From contig NZ_BSTX01000006.1 in assembly GCF_030269765.1 (NCBI RefSeq), positions 124,001 to 188,000 of the forward strand: 64,000 nt of DNA. The letters are read 5' to 3'. Position 1 is the first letter of the stretch; every line of letters starts with the position of its first letter. Made by a program: the position numbers and the translations under genes. This stretch comes from Actinorhabdospora filicis. GTDB lineage: Bacteria; Actinomycetota; Actinomycetes; Mycobacteriales; Micromonosporaceae. The notes beneath the pieces are model-generated. The model made no database searches and had not been told where the DNA came from. It worked only from the letters and a program-made list of their open reading frames with translations. Below, piece by piece: positions 25,565 to 33,657 of the stretch.

Positions 25565-25580
25565 GGTGGCGGTCCTGTCT

Positions 25581-25638
25581 CCCCGGAGAACGGGGGCAGG
25601 GACGGGCGACGCCCGTCCACGTCGAATCGGGACGTGGA
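25581..25638 (-). promoter_or_regulatory. Stem-loop leader of the erm gene (putative attenuator)
   Basis: Three inverted repeats lie between the leader peptide and the erm start: TCCACGTC/GACGTGGA (25616-25623 with 25631-25638), GACGGGC/GCCCGTC (25601-25607 with 25611-25617) and CCCCG/CGGGG (25581-25585 with 25591-25595). The first two share bases 25616-25617, so they cannot both form completely. A fourth arm pair (25712-25718 with 25725-25731) lies inside the leader-peptide codons. This layout fits ribosome-stalling attenuation. Confidence 0.55.
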
Positions 25639-25682
25639 AGACCGGCCGTGGAACCGCGAGGAGAAACGCCGACCAGGACCGG

Positions 25683-25748
25683 TCAGCGGGCGCGCGGACG
25701 CCAGAAGTGCAGCGGGCCACGGACGGCCCGCAAGGTGCCTATCGACAT
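25683..25748 (-). CDS. Putative erm leader peptide (21 residues)
   Basis: A 21-codon frame starting at the ATG at 25746-25748 and ending 118 bases before the erm start. It begins MSIGTLRAVRG and ends HFWRPRAR, so it contains two Arg-x-Arg motifs close to the stop. Macrolide-bound ribosomes are known to stall at such +x+ motifs. There is no Shine-Dalgarno sequence, but a -10-like TACCGT lies 7 bases before the ATG, so it is probably leaderless. Confidence 0.6.
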   Translation of the reverse strand: MSIGTLRAVRGPLHFWRPRAR

Positions 25749-25795
25749 GGCGGGCACGGTACCGGCGCGCCCGGAGAGTGCGCAAACGGATATTT
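25749..25795 (-). promoter_or_regulatory. WhiB7-like leaderless promoter for the erm leader
   Basis: Read leftward: AAATAT (25795-25790), four bases, TTGCGC as -35 (25785-25780), an 18-base spacer, TACCGT as -10 (25761-25756), seven bases, then the leader ATG. An AT-rich block just upstream of the -35 is the known mark of WhiB7-dependent SigA promoters, which drive erm and other resistance genes in actinobacteria. Confidence 0.6.
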
Positions 25796-25824
25796 CGCCG
25801 CCCCGGATGAGATCATCACCGTCC

Positions 25825-27210
25825 ATGGGGAACGAGCGCGCCGCCAAACTGTCCCTGCCGACGATGACCGCGATGGTCGTCGGCTCGATGGTCGGCGCGG
25901 GCGTGTTCTCGCTGCCCAGCCTGTTCGCCGAGCAGACCGGCGTCATCGGCGCCCTCGTCGCGTGGACGGTGGCCGGCGGCGGGATGTTCGCCCTCGCCGT
26001 CGTCCTGCAGCGGCTCGCGCTGCGGCGTCCCGACCTCGACACCGGCATCTACGCCTACGCGCGCGCCGGATTCGGCCGCTACATGGGCTTCTTCTCCGCC
26101 TTCGGCTACTGGGCGAGCGCGTGCGTGGGCAACGTGACCTACGTCGTCCTGATCACCTCCACTCTCGGCGCCGTCGTCCCGGGCCTGGGCGCGGGTGACA
26201 CCCCGCTGGCCTTCGTGGTCTGCTCGGCGATGCTGTGGGCGTTCTACTGGCTCGTCACGCGCGGTGTCACGCAGGCGGCGGCCATCAACCGCGTGGTGAC
26301 CGTGGCCAAGGTCATGCCGATCGTGGTCTTCGTGCTGCTGGCGCTGTTCTGCCTGGACACCCACGTGTTCGCCGAGAACCTGCGCGGCGGGGATCTCGGT
26401 TCGCTGTTCGGGCAGGTCAAGGGGACGATGCTGGCCACCGTCTTCGTGTTCCTGGGCGTCGAGGGCGCCAGTGTCTACTCCCGGCACGCCCGGCGCCGCG
26501 AGGACGTCGGCCGCGCCACCGTCCTGGGCTTCCTGAGCGTCTTCGCCGTGTTCGCCTCGGTCACCATCGTCTCCTACGGGATCCTGTCCGCCGACCGGAT
26601 CGTGGCGCTGCGCCAGCCGTCGATGGGCGGTGTGCTGGAGGCCGCGGTCGGCTCGTGGGGCGCCGTGCTCGTCGGCGTCGGGCTGGTCATCGCCGTGCTG
26701 GGCGCCTACCTGGCCTGGACGCTGATGGCCGCCGAGGTCATGTACGCCGCCGCGCTCGACGACGACATGCCGCGCTTCCTGCGCCGCACCAGCCGCGGGG
26801 ACGTGCCGGTGGCCGCGCTGGCCCTGTCGACGGCGCTGGCCCAGGTGTTCCTGGTGGTGACGCTGTTCTCCGCCGACGCCTTCACCTTCGCGCTGAGCCT
26901 GACCAGCGCGCTGGTGCTGGTCCCGTACGCGCTGGCGGCCGGGTTCGGCCTGCGCGGGGCCAGGGGCACCGACGCGGCGGTGGCGGCCGTCGCGGTGGCC
27001 TACACGCTGTTCCTGATCTACGCGGCGGGCCTGAAGTACCTGCTGGTGTCGCTGATCGTGTACGCGCCCGCGACGGTCCTGTACGTCATGGCGCGCCGGG
27101 AGCGCCGGGAGCGCGCCTTCGCCCCCGCCGAGTGGGCGGTGTTCGCCGTGACGGTGGCGGGGGCGGTCTGCGGGGTGGTGTTCCTGGCGACCGGGCGGAT
27201 CAGTCTGTGA
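25825..27210 (+). CDS. APC-family basic amino acid antiporter (arginine/ornithine type)
   Basis: A 461-residue polytopic protein with about 12 transmembrane segments. The N-terminal GSMVGAGVFSLPSLFAEQTG (broken here at residues ~20-39) and the DLDTGIYAYARAGFG segment (~72-86) are typical of the APA antiporter branch. Family members exchange arginine for ornithine or other basic amino acids/polyamines across the membrane; the exact substrates are inferred. It diverges from the erm leader region and its last 11 bases overlap the convergent MFS gene. Confidence 0.85.
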   Translation: MGNERAAKLSLPTMTAMVVGSMVGAGVFSLPSLFAEQTGVIGALVAWTVAGGGMFALAVVLQRLALRRPDLDTGIYAYARAGFGRYMGFFSAFGYWASACVGNVTYVVLITSTLGAVVPGLGAGDTPLAFVVCSAMLWAFYWLVTRGVTQAAAINRVVTVAKVMPIVVFVLLALFCLDTHVFAENLRGGDLGSLFGQVKGTMLATVFVFLGVEGASVYSRHARRREDVGRATVLGFLSVFAVFASVTIVSYGILSADRIVALRQPSMGGVLEAAVGSWGAVLVGVGLVIAVLGAYLAWTLMAAEVMYAAALDDDMPRFLRRTSRGDVPVAALALSTALAQVFLVVTLFSADAFTFALSLTSALVLVPYALAAGFGLRGARGTDAAVAAVAVAYTLFLIYAAGLKYLLVSLIVYAPATVLYVMARRERRERAFAPAEWAVFAVTVAGAVCGVVFLATGRISL

Positions 27211-28423
27211 GCGCCGCCGGGGTGACGTGCCGCAGGAACGGGACGACGAACAGCGCGACGACCACGGCGAACACCCCGAAGGTGACGCGGGGGCCGATGA
27301 GCTCGGCGAGCGCGCCCGCGGCGGCCGCGCCGAGCGGCAGCGTCCCCCAGCCCAGCAGCCGCGCCGAGGCGGAGTAGCGGCCGTACATGTGCGCGGGCAC
27401 CAGCCGCTGGCTGATCGTGCGCGCGGTGACCGACCACAGCGTCCCGCCCATGCCGCCGAGGAACGCGCCCACGCCGATGACGACCGGATGCGGGTGGACG
27501 GCGGGCAGAGCGACCATCGCGAAGGTGCCCACGAGGTCGAGGAAGAGGGTCCGGCGGCGGCCGATGAGGCGCTCGATGGGCCGGACGAGGGCCACGCCGA
27601 CCAGGCCGCCCGCGCCGATGGCGCCGAGGATGAGCCCGTAGGCCTGCGTGGAGATGCCCAGGTCGCCGGTGGTGTAGGAGGGCAGCAGCGCCAGGAACGC
27701 GCTCCAGCAGGTGATGAGCACCGCGATGGTGATGGTCATGGTCCGCAGCAGCGGGTGGCCCCACACGAACCTGAGGCCCTCCTTGATGTCGCCGTGGACG
27801 GAGCGCCGCGCGGTCTCGGGCGCGACGGGCCGGGCCACGCGCGCCAGCGCCAGCAGCACCACGACGCCGAGGACGTAGGCGACCGCGGTGGCGCCCAGCG
27901 AGACGGCCGCGCCGAGCCCGATGAGGAGGCCGCCGAGGGCGGGTCCGGCGAACTCGTTGGCGACGGTCTCGGCGCCGGTGAGCCACGCGTTGACCGAGGG
28001 CAGCTTCGCGTCGGGCACCGCGCCGGGCACGATCGCGCCGAGCGCGGTGGCGGCGATGACGTCGGTGACGCCGACGGCGAGCGCGGCGGCGTAGATCAGC
28101 GGCAGGCTCACCGCACCGGTCAGGTGCGCGGTGAGGATCCCGGCGACGGCGGCGATGCGGGCGGCGTTGGCCGCGCCGAGCAGGACGCGCCGGTCGAGGC
28201 GGTCGACGAGGACGCCGACGTGCAGCGCCGCCAGCAGCCACGGGAGCGTGAGGGCGAAGCCGACGGCGGCGATCTGCGCCGGTGAGGCGGCCAGGCCGAC
28301 GGCCAGCATCGGCAGCGCGACCTTGAGGACCCCGTCGGCGAGGTTGGTGACGGCCGTGAAGGCGATCAGGACGGTGCCGTTGCGCGCGGGCGGCGCCTGG
28401 GCGGGGGCGAGGACGGCGGACAC
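27200..28423 (-). CDS. MFS transporter (multidrug-export type)
   Basis: About 407 residues with 10-12 membrane segments. The GTG at 28423 is preferred because GAGGGAG lies 7 bases upstream; a longer GTG start nine codons earlier would absorb that site. The loop LVDRLDRRVLL (~54-64) is the MFS signature between segments 2 and 3. The half resembling MFS_3/DHA1 exporters with long central loop (~195-215) fits drug export. It diverges from a CGNR regulator across an inverted repeat, so the pair is likely a regulator-exporter unit. It ends 11 bases inside the convergent antiporter gene. Confidence 0.88.
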   Translation of the reverse strand: MSAVLAPAQAPPARNGTVLIAFTAVTNLADGVLKVALPMLAVGLAASPAQIAAVGFALTLPWLLAALHVGVLVDRLDRRVLLGAANAARIAAVAGILTAHLTGAVSLPLIYAAALAVGVTDVIAATALGAIVPGAVPDAKLPSVNAWLTGAETVANEFAGPALGGLLIGLGAAVSLGATAVAYVLGVVVLLALARVARPVAPETARRSVHGDIKEGLRFVWGHPLLRTMTITIAVLITCWSAFLALLPSYTTGDLGISTQAYGLILGAIGAGGLVGVALVRPIERLIGRRRTLFLDLVGTFAMVALPAVHPHPVVIGVGAFLGGMGGTLWSVTARTISQRLVPAHMYGRYSASARLLGWGTLPLGAAAAGALAELIGPRVTFGVFAVVVALFVVPFLRHVTPAALTD

Positions 28424-28461
28424 GAGAAGGCTCCCTCGGATGCGTTGCACCGGCTAACTCA

Positions 28462-28503
28462 ATAGACGGTGTGACGCTAGCAGTGGGCGAACTAACCGTC
28501 TAT
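28462..28503. promoter_or_regulatory. Inverted repeat ATAGACGGT-N24-ACCGTCTAT between exporter and CGNR regulator
   Basis: Perfect 9-bp arms (28462-28470 and 28495-28503) flank 24 bases in the short divergent gap. The AT-rich right arm runs into TATATGTTTAGAT, a likely promoter for the regulator. Arms separated by four helical turns could hold two regulator dimers or a loop. Best explained as the operator of the adjacent CGNR regulator. Confidence 0.6.
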
Positions 28504-28519
28504 ATGTTTAGATGGATTC

Positions 28520-29035
28520 ATGGAACCGTCGTCCTCCGCCGCGCTCGTCCTCGACTTCGCCAACACCGTCGACATCGAAGACGCCACCGACGCCTTCGGC
28601 ACGCCCGCCGGGCTGGCGTCCTGGCTGCGTGAGCGCGGTCTGCCCGAGGACGCGCCGCTCGCCGACATGCTCGTGCTGCGCGAGGGCCTGCGCGCGCGGC
28701 TGCTCATCGCCAACGGCGGCCCCGCCGACGAGGAGGCCATCGCCGCCGCCGAGGAGCTGCTGTCCCGCGCCCCCGTCACCGTGCGGCTGGGCGGCGAACC
28801 GGAACCCGCCGCGCCCCTCGGGGCCTCGGGCGCGGTCGGCGCGCTGGCCGCCGCGTGGGCGCTGACCGTGGCCTCCGGCGACTGGGCGCGCCTCAAGCAG
28901 TGCCCGGACCACCGCTGCGGCTGGGTGTTCTGGGACGCCACCCGCAGCCGCACCCGCCGCTGGTGCACGATGCGCGTGTGCGGCAACCGCGCGAAGGTGC
29001 GGGCCTACGCGGCGCGGCGGAACGAGGGGGAGTGA
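28520..29035 (+). CDS. CGNR zinc-finger / ABATE-domain transcriptional regulator
   Basis: A 171-residue protein. The N-terminal ABATE-like domain opens with LDFANTVD (~11-18), and the C-terminal zinc finger has CPDHRCGWVFWD (~131-142) and the family-defining CGNR (~157-160), giving four zinc-ligand cysteines in a C-x4-C...C-x4-C arrangement. Family members bind DNA and sense small ligands. It is transcribed away from the MFS exporter, with a 9-bp inverted repeat between them, so it probably controls that exporter and itself. Confidence 0.88.
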   Translation: MEPSSSAALVLDFANTVDIEDATDAFGTPAGLASWLRERGLPEDAPLADMLVLREGLRARLLIANGGPADEEAIAAAEELLSRAPVTVRLGGEPEPAAPLGASGAVGALAAAWALTVASGDWARLKQCPDHRCGWVFWDATRSRTRRWCTMRVCGNRAKVRAYAARRNEGE

Positions 29036-29543
29036 GGGACGCCGGGCGCGGGTGAGGGGCCGAGCCTCGGCGTGTCGGCGGCGGGGTTTCGGGCCTCCAT
29101 GGCGCCACGTCGTGCTCTCGCGCGCCGCGTGACCTGCGCGGCTGTGGTCGGCCGGTGTCCACACGGGAGCACTCCCTCGTGTCGCGAGGGGGCCTGCGAG
29201 GCCGCGCGGGTGCTCATGCCGCCCGGCGCCCACTGGTGATGTGAGGATGGCCCTGATGGCCCTGATGGCCCTGATGGCCCTGATGGCCCTGATGGTCCTG
29301 ATGGTCCTGATGGTCCTGTGGGCACGTTCGGTGCGGGTCCGGCGATCCGGCTCGGCCGTGCCGCCGTGTGGCGCCGGTCGTCACCGTGCCCGTGAGCCGT
29401 ACACCTCCCTCGGGCGTGCCCCCGTACCCCCGTGAGCCGTGCGCCCCTGTGGGCCGTGAGCCGTGCCCCGTGAGCCGGCTTGACTCTCCCCTTGATCCTA
29501 TTTATCCTATCGGTTTAATAGGGTATCGCAGGAGGTCCACCCA
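29036..29543. repeat. Gene-free 0.5-kb gap with a 9-bp minisatellite and other short repeats
   Basis: Eight 9-bp units fill 29247-29318: five ATGGCCCTG then three ATGGTCCTG. The period is a multiple of three, so both strands read as simple peptides (Met-Ala-Leu rightward, Gly-Pro-Ser leftward), but no start signal or conserved gene surrounds them. CCGTGAGCCG-type words recur four times between 29388 and 29480. The end of the gap holds the promoter of the luciferase-like gene. Confidence 0.75.
29492..29526 (+). promoter_or_regulatory. Promoter and shared operator motif of the first luciferase-like gene
   Basis: A TTGATC -35 (29492-29497), 17-base spacer and TTAATA -10 (29515-29520) are plausible. 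ATCCTAT-N8-TAGGGTAT occupies 29504-29526, and an extra ATCCTAT lies at 29495-29501. The same spaced motif precedes the second luciferase-like gene at 32236-32258, so a common regulator is likely. This patch is strikingly AT-rich for the region. Confidence 0.5.
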
Positions 29544-30656
29544 ATGCCGCCGCCTCCCCTCTCCAGCCCCCACCCCATCCCCCTCTCGATCCTCGACCTC
29601 GCGCCCGTCGCCGAGGGCGGCACGCCCGCCGGGGCGCTGCGGAACGCCCTCGACCTCGCCCGCCACGCCGAGCGGCTCGGCTACCGGCGCTTCTGGGTCG
29701 CCGAGCACCACCTCGCGCCCGGCGTCGCCTCCGCCGCGCCCGCCGTCCTCATCGCGCTGATCGTCGCCGCGACCACCCGCATCCGCGTCGGCTCGGGGGC
29801 GGTGCTGCTGGGCAACCAGCGTCCACTCCAGGTCGCCGAGCAGTTCGGCACCATCGCGCAGCTCCACCCCGGGCGCGTCGACCTCGGGCTCGGCCGCAGC
29901 GGCGGGCGCCCGTCGCCTCCCGCCGAGAACGCCCCGGAAACCCCGGCCGGGACCGGCGGCCTCCTCCAGCCGGCGCCCTTCGTCTTCGGCACCGCCGCCG
30001 CGCGCTTCCGGCTCGCCGCGCGGCTCCTGGGCACCGACCCGGACGCCGACTACGCCACCGCCGTCGCCGACATCCTCTCCTTCTTCGCCGGGACCCACCG
30101 GGCGCCCGAGTCCGGCGAGGTCCACGCGATCCCCGCCGAGGGCGCCGACCCGGAGGTCTGGATCCTCGGCTCCAGCCCCGGCGAGAGCGCCCGCACCGCC
30201 GGGAAACTGGGCCTGCCGTTCGTGGTCAACTACCACAGCGCCCCCGCCCGCACCCTCGACACCGTCGCCGCCTACCGCGACGCGTTCCGCCCCGGACGCC
30301 TCGCCGCGCCCCACGTCATGGCCTCCGCCGACGTCCTGGTCGCCGACGACGACGCCACCGCCGAACACCACGCCGCCGGATTCGGCGACTGGGTCCTGGC
30401 CATCCGCGACGGCCGGGGCGCCATCCCCTACCCCTCGCCCGAGAGCGCCGCCCGCGCGCGATGGACCGACGACGAGCGCGCCCTGGTCGCCGACCGGCTC
30501 GCCACGCGCTTCACCGGCTCGCCCTCCCGCGTCGCCGAGCGGCTGCGCGCCCTCGCCGGGGCCACCGGCGCCGACGAGCTGATCGTCACCACCATCGCCC
30601 ACGACCACCGGGCGCGCCTGCGCTCCTTCGAGCTGCTCGCGGAGGCGTGGACGTGA
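29544..30656 (+). CDS. LLM-class flavin-dependent oxidoreductase (luciferase-like monooxygenase)
   Basis: A 370-residue TIM-barrel protein with an AGGAGG ribosome-binding site. Family signs include YRRFWVAEHHLAPGVASAAP (split at residues ~48-67), the GSGAVLLGNQRPLQVAEQF strand-helix (~91-109) and VDLGLGRSGG (~115-124), which belong to the bacterial luciferase-like 'MsnO8' branch. These enzymes use reduced FMN and oxygen to oxidise small organics. The next gene, a GNAT, overlaps by GTGA. Substrate unknown; sulphur or xenobiotic use is possible given the SsuD-like neighbour. Confidence 0.88.
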   Translation: MPPPPLSSPHPIPLSILDLAPVAEGGTPAGALRNALDLARHAERLGYRRFWVAEHHLAPGVASAAPAVLIALIVAATTRIRVGSGAVLLGNQRPLQVAEQFGTIAQLHPGRVDLGLGRSGGRPSPPAENAPETPAGTGGLLQPAPFVFGTAAARFRLAARLLGTDPDADYATAVADILSFFAGTHRAPESGEVHAIPAEGADPEVWILGSSPGESARTAGKLGLPFVVNYHSAPARTLDTVAAYRDAFRPGRLAAPHVMASADVLVADDDATAEHHAAGFGDWVLAIRDGRGAIPYPSPESAARARWTDDERALVADRLATRFTGSPSRVAERLRALAGATGADELIVTTIAHDHRARLRSFELLAEAWT

Positions 30657-31120
30657 CCGTCGAAGTCCACCGCGTCGCCTGGGCCGATCCCGCCGCGATC
30701 CGGCTGCGCGAGCAGATGGTCGCCGAGATGCGCGTGCGCTACGCCGACGTGCCCGGCGACCCCATCCACCTCCCCGCCGAGGAGGTCTTCGCCGGGGACG
30801 ACATCCCCTACACCGCGCTCGCCCTGGCGGCGGGGGAGCCCGCCGGGCACCTCGCGCTGCGCTGGCACGGGCCCGACCTGGAGCTCAAGCGCATGTACGT
30901 CGTCCCCGGGCGGCGCGGGCGCGGGGTCGCGGCGCTACTGCTGCGCGCGGCCGAGTCCGCCGGGGCCGGGCTGCGGGCGTCCCGCATCATCCTGGAGACC
31001 GGCGACCGGCAGCCCGAGGCGGTGCGCGCCTACGAGAAGGCCGGGTACCGCCCGATCCCGGCCTTCCCGCCCTACCAGGACCTGCCCTACTCGCGCTGCT
31101 TCGCCAAGGACCTCGCCTGA
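30653..31120 (+). CDS. GNAT-family N-acetyltransferase
   Basis: A 155-residue protein whose GTG start overlaps the stop of the luciferase-like gene (GTGA, 30653-30656), so it is translationally coupled. The acetyl-CoA loop is VVPGRRGRGVAALLL (~82-96) preceded by ELKRMY, and the C-terminal AVRAYEKAGYRP motif is typical. Its last 34 bases overlap the convergent second monooxygenase gene. Coupling suggests it acts on a substrate or product of the monooxygenase; this is inference. Confidence 0.87.
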   Translation: MTVEVHRVAWADPAAIRLREQMVAEMRVRYADVPGDPIHLPAEEVFAGDDIPYTALALAAGEPAGHLALRWHGPDLELKRMYVVPGRRGRGVAALLLRAAESAGAGLRASRIILETGDRQPEAVRAYEKAGYRPIPAFPPYQDLPYSRCFAKDLA

Positions 31121-32211
31121 GCGTCGCGCCGGGCGACCTCGGCGCGCACCAGCGGGATCACGTGCCGCCCGAAGTCGATGGTGTCGTCGAGCATGTCGTA
31201 GCCGCGCGCGGAGATGATGTCCACGCCCAGGTCGATGTACTCCAGCAGCGCCTCGGCCACCGTCTCCGGCGTGCCCACCAGCGCGTTGGAGTTGCCCGCG
31301 CCGCCGGTCGCCTTCGCGGTGGCCGTCCACAGTGCCCGGTCGAAGCGGTCGCCGCGCTCGGCGATCGCCAGCAGCCGCTGCGAACCGGTGTTCTCGGGCC
31401 GGTGGACGGGATGGACGCCCGGGACCAGCGCGCTGGTCCCGGCGCCGCGCCGCTCGTGGATGCGCCCCAGTGTGCGGTGCGCCTTCTCCCACGCCAGTTC
31501 CTCGGTGGGCGCGATGATCGGCCGGAACGCCACCTGGACGCGCGGGACGTCCTCGCGCCCGGCCTCCTTGGCCGCTGCGCGCACCGCCGCGATCTGCTCG
31601 GCGGTGTCGGCCAGCGGCTCACCCCACAGGCAGTAGACGTCGGCCTCGGCGGCACCGGCGGCCAGCGCTGCCGGGGAGGAACCGCCGAAGGACACCCCCG
31701 GTCGCGGCGACTGGAGCGGGAACACGTCGCTGACGAAGTCGGCGAAGCGGTAGTGCCCGCCCTCGTGGTCGAAGGGCCGGGTCTCGGTCCACGCGCGCTT
31801 GACGATCTGGATGTACTCGCGCGTGCGGGAGTAGCGCTCGTCGTGGCCGAGGGTGTCGCCCTCGCGGCCCTGCTCGTGGTCGTTGCCGCCGGTGATGAAG
31901 TGGACGGTGAGCCGCCCGCCGCTGAGCCGGTCCAGGGTCGCGAAGGTCTTGGCGGCGTAGGTGGGATAGGAGACGTTGGGGCGGTGCGCGAGCAGCAGCC
32001 CCAGGTCCGGGACGTGCCCGGCGACGAAGGCGGCGACCTGCGCCGGATCGGGTGAGCCGGAACCGTAGGCGAACAGCACCCGGTCCCAGCCGTACTCGGC
32101 GTGCGCGCGGGCGAGTTTGAGGGTGTAGGCGGGATCGAAGGAGCCGGCGGATCGCGCGACGGCCTCCGAGCCGTCGTGGGTGCCGCCGATGCCGAGGAAT
32201 TCCACGGGCAT
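31087..32211 (-). CDS. SsuD-like FMN-dependent monooxygenase (LLM class)
   Basis: A 374-residue luciferase-like protein of the alkanesulfonate-monooxygenase branch: FAYGSGSPDP (~47-56), LAHRPNVSYPTYAAKTFATLD (split at ~74-94), VHFITGGNDHEQGREGD (~102-118) and YSRTREYIQIVKRAW (~126-140) are typical. It should use FMNH2 and O2, probably for desulfonation or a related oxidation. The 3' end overlaps the convergent GNAT by 34 bases. The shared ATCCTAT-N8-TAGGGTAT motif lies just upstream, as for the other monooxygenase. Confidence 0.88.
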   Translation of the reverse strand: MPVEFLGIGGTHDGSEAVARSAGSFDPAYTLKLARAHAEYGWDRVLFAYGSGSPDPAQVAAFVAGHVPDLGLLLAHRPNVSYPTYAAKTFATLDRLSGGRLTVHFITGGNDHEQGREGDTLGHDERYSRTREYIQIVKRAWTETRPFDHEGGHYRFADFVSDVFPLQSPRPGVSFGGSSPAALAAGAAEADVYCLWGEPLADTAEQIAAVRAAAKEAGREDVPRVQVAFRPIIAPTEELAWEKAHRTLGRIHERRGAGTSALVPGVHPVHRPENTGSQRLLAIAERGDRFDRALWTATAKATGGAGNSNALVGTPETVAEALLEYIDLGVDIISARGYDMLDDTIDFGRHVIPLVRAEVARRDAQARSLAKQRE

Positions 32212-32235
32212 GACCGGATCTCCTCTGTCCGAGTA

Positions 32236-32258
32236 ATCCTATAGGAGAACTAGGGTAT
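32236..32258. promoter_or_regulatory. Second copy of the ATCCTAT-N8-TAGGGTAT motif, upstream of the SsuD-like gene
   Basis: It has the same two half-sites and the same 8-base spacing as at 29504-29526, in the opposite orientation relative to its gene, as expected for an imperfect palindrome. Read leftward it contains a TATAGGAT -10-like stretch. It sits between the NIPSNAP gene and the monooxygenase gene, implying a separate promoter for the latter. Confidence 0.5.
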
Positions 32259-32286
32259 ACGGAGATCGGCGGAATCGGCCCCGTCG

Positions 32287-32964
32287 CTACCGCAGCAGCG
32301 ACCGGACCGTCGGCGCCAGCGTCAGCCGCACCGTCCGCACCGCCCCGGCGGTCAGGGCCGCCCACTGCGGGCACTCCGCCAGGCGGGCCGGGTCGTAGCC
32401 GCGCGTCACCCACATGAAGACGTGCTCGCCGGTGCGCACGGGCAGGCCCGGGAAGTCGTTCTCGGCGTACTCGGTCTCGTAGTAGGCCAGCGGGCCCGCG
32501 CCCGCGTGTTCCAGCGCCGGGATCGCCGCCTCGAAGACGCGGCGGAACTCCTCGCCCACCGGACGCTGGAAGTGGTGCAGGACGATCGTCACCCGCGAGT
32601 CCGGCGGCTCGGCGCCCACGCGCGGGCGGTAGCCGTCGCCGGGCAGCCCGGAGCCGGGGCGGACCGGGCGCAGCAGCAGGACGTCGTCGCTGTCGATCAT
32701 GGTGGCGTTGGCGGCGTCCCGGTGCTCCTTCCACGCCGGGCCGCCGTAGAAGGCGGTGAGGGCCTCGCGCCGCTCGTCCATGGACGCGAAGCCGCGCAGC
32801 CACACGAAGCGGCCGGGGTCGTCGAGATCGCGGAACTGGCCGGGCAGGACGATCCCGGTCTCCTCCTGGGTCTCGATGAACTCGCGTTCGAACAGCTCGA
32901 TGAGCTCGTCGCGGCGCCCGGGGTGGAGGGTGTAGCGGCGCAGCTCGGCGACGGCGATGGTCAT
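32287..32964 (-). CDS. NIPSNAP-family protein
   Basis: A 225-residue protein with two dimeric alpha/beta-barrel-like halves. The N-terminal half has ELRRYTLHPGRRDELIELFE (residues ~7-26) and LRGFASMDERREALTAFYGG (~56-75), the usual NIPSNAP pattern; the second half repeats it around LHHFQRPVGEEFRRVFE. Bacterial NIPSNAP proteins are often near monooxygenases, but their chemistry is unclear. It lies upstream of the SsuD-like gene on the same strand, 75 bases away. Confidence 0.82.
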   Translation of the reverse strand: MTIAVAELRRYTLHPGRRDELIELFEREFIETQEETGIVLPGQFRDLDDPGRFVWLRGFASMDERREALTAFYGGPAWKEHRDAANATMIDSDDVLLLRPVRPGSGLPGDGYRPRVGAEPPDSRVTIVLHHFQRPVGEEFRRVFEAAIPALEHAGAGPLAYYETEYAENDFPGLPVRTGEHVFMWVTRGYDPARLAECPQWAALTAGAVRTVRLTLAPTVRSLLR

Positions 32965-33031
32965 GGCGGCTCCCGGTGGGGTGGTGGTGACGCGCGAAAG
33001 CTACCGGCGGTACCTGACAGAAGGCGTCAGG

Positions 33032-33601
33032 TTAGGACTCCTTGAGTTTGGCCACCGCGATGTCGAAGGCCTCCCGGCTGAGCTCGCCGCTCTCGCGCAT
33101 GCGGGCCAGGTGGGCGATGACCTCGGCGACCTTGGCGTCCTCGGCCGGCTCCTCGGGCTTCTCGGGCTCCGGGGGGCTCGGCGGTGGGGTCCGCCACATC
33201 ATCGCCGCCATCACGAACGCGATCAGCGCCATGACCCCGTAGATGATCAGCATGGTCTTGCTGGACACCTCGATGAACGGGAAGAGGTGGCTGTCGCCGT
33301 CGGGGGTGACGTGCCCGGCCTCCAGGCCCTCGGCGAGCCCGAAGGCGTTGCCGGCGGCGTAGAAGGCGATCGTGGCGGGCGTGATGAATCGCTTGTACCC
33401 GGCGGGGATGAGCAGGACGAAGCCGAAGATGATCACGAACAGGCTCAGTACCGGCGCGGCGCCGGCGAAGTCGTCGGTGGAGCATTCGCCGTGCTCGCAG
33501 TACCACTCGACGGTGGCGGCGTCGCGGGCGCCGAGGCGCACCATCCACTGGCCGCCGAAGAGGACGGCGAGTCCGGCCAGACGTGTCGCGATCGAGCGCA
33601 T
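33032..33601 (-). CDS. Membrane protein with C-terminal SHOCT-like segment
   Basis: A 189-residue protein with about four transmembrane helices (~5-25, ~48-68, ~74-92, ~112-133), a Pro/Glu-rich linker (~138-155) and a C-terminal ~30-residue segment LARMRESGELSREAFDIAVAKLK (positions ~161-183) that fits the SHOCT short domain, often found at protein ends and linked to oligomerisation. Two Cys at ~34 and ~39 lie in the first outer loop. Function unknown. Confidence 0.7.
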   Translation of the reverse strand: MRSIATRLAGLAVLFGGQWMVRLGARDAATVEWYCEHGECSTDDFAGAAPVLSLFVIIFGFVLLIPAGYKRFITPATIAFYAAGNAFGLAEGLEAGHVTPDGDSHLFPFIEVSSKTMLIIYGVMALIAFVMAAMMWRTPPPSPPEPEKPEEPAEDAKVAEVIAHLARMRESGELSREAFDIAVAKLKES

Positions 33602-33657
33602 GGGAGCCCCAGGGGACGTAGGGGTGCGGTGGGCTCCTCAAGATTAGGGTGCCGTGG

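Noticed and set aside
29005..29325. Collagen-like Gly-Pro-Ser protein
   Set aside because: It arises only because a 9-bp minisatellite is read leftward; no signals or family context support a gene.
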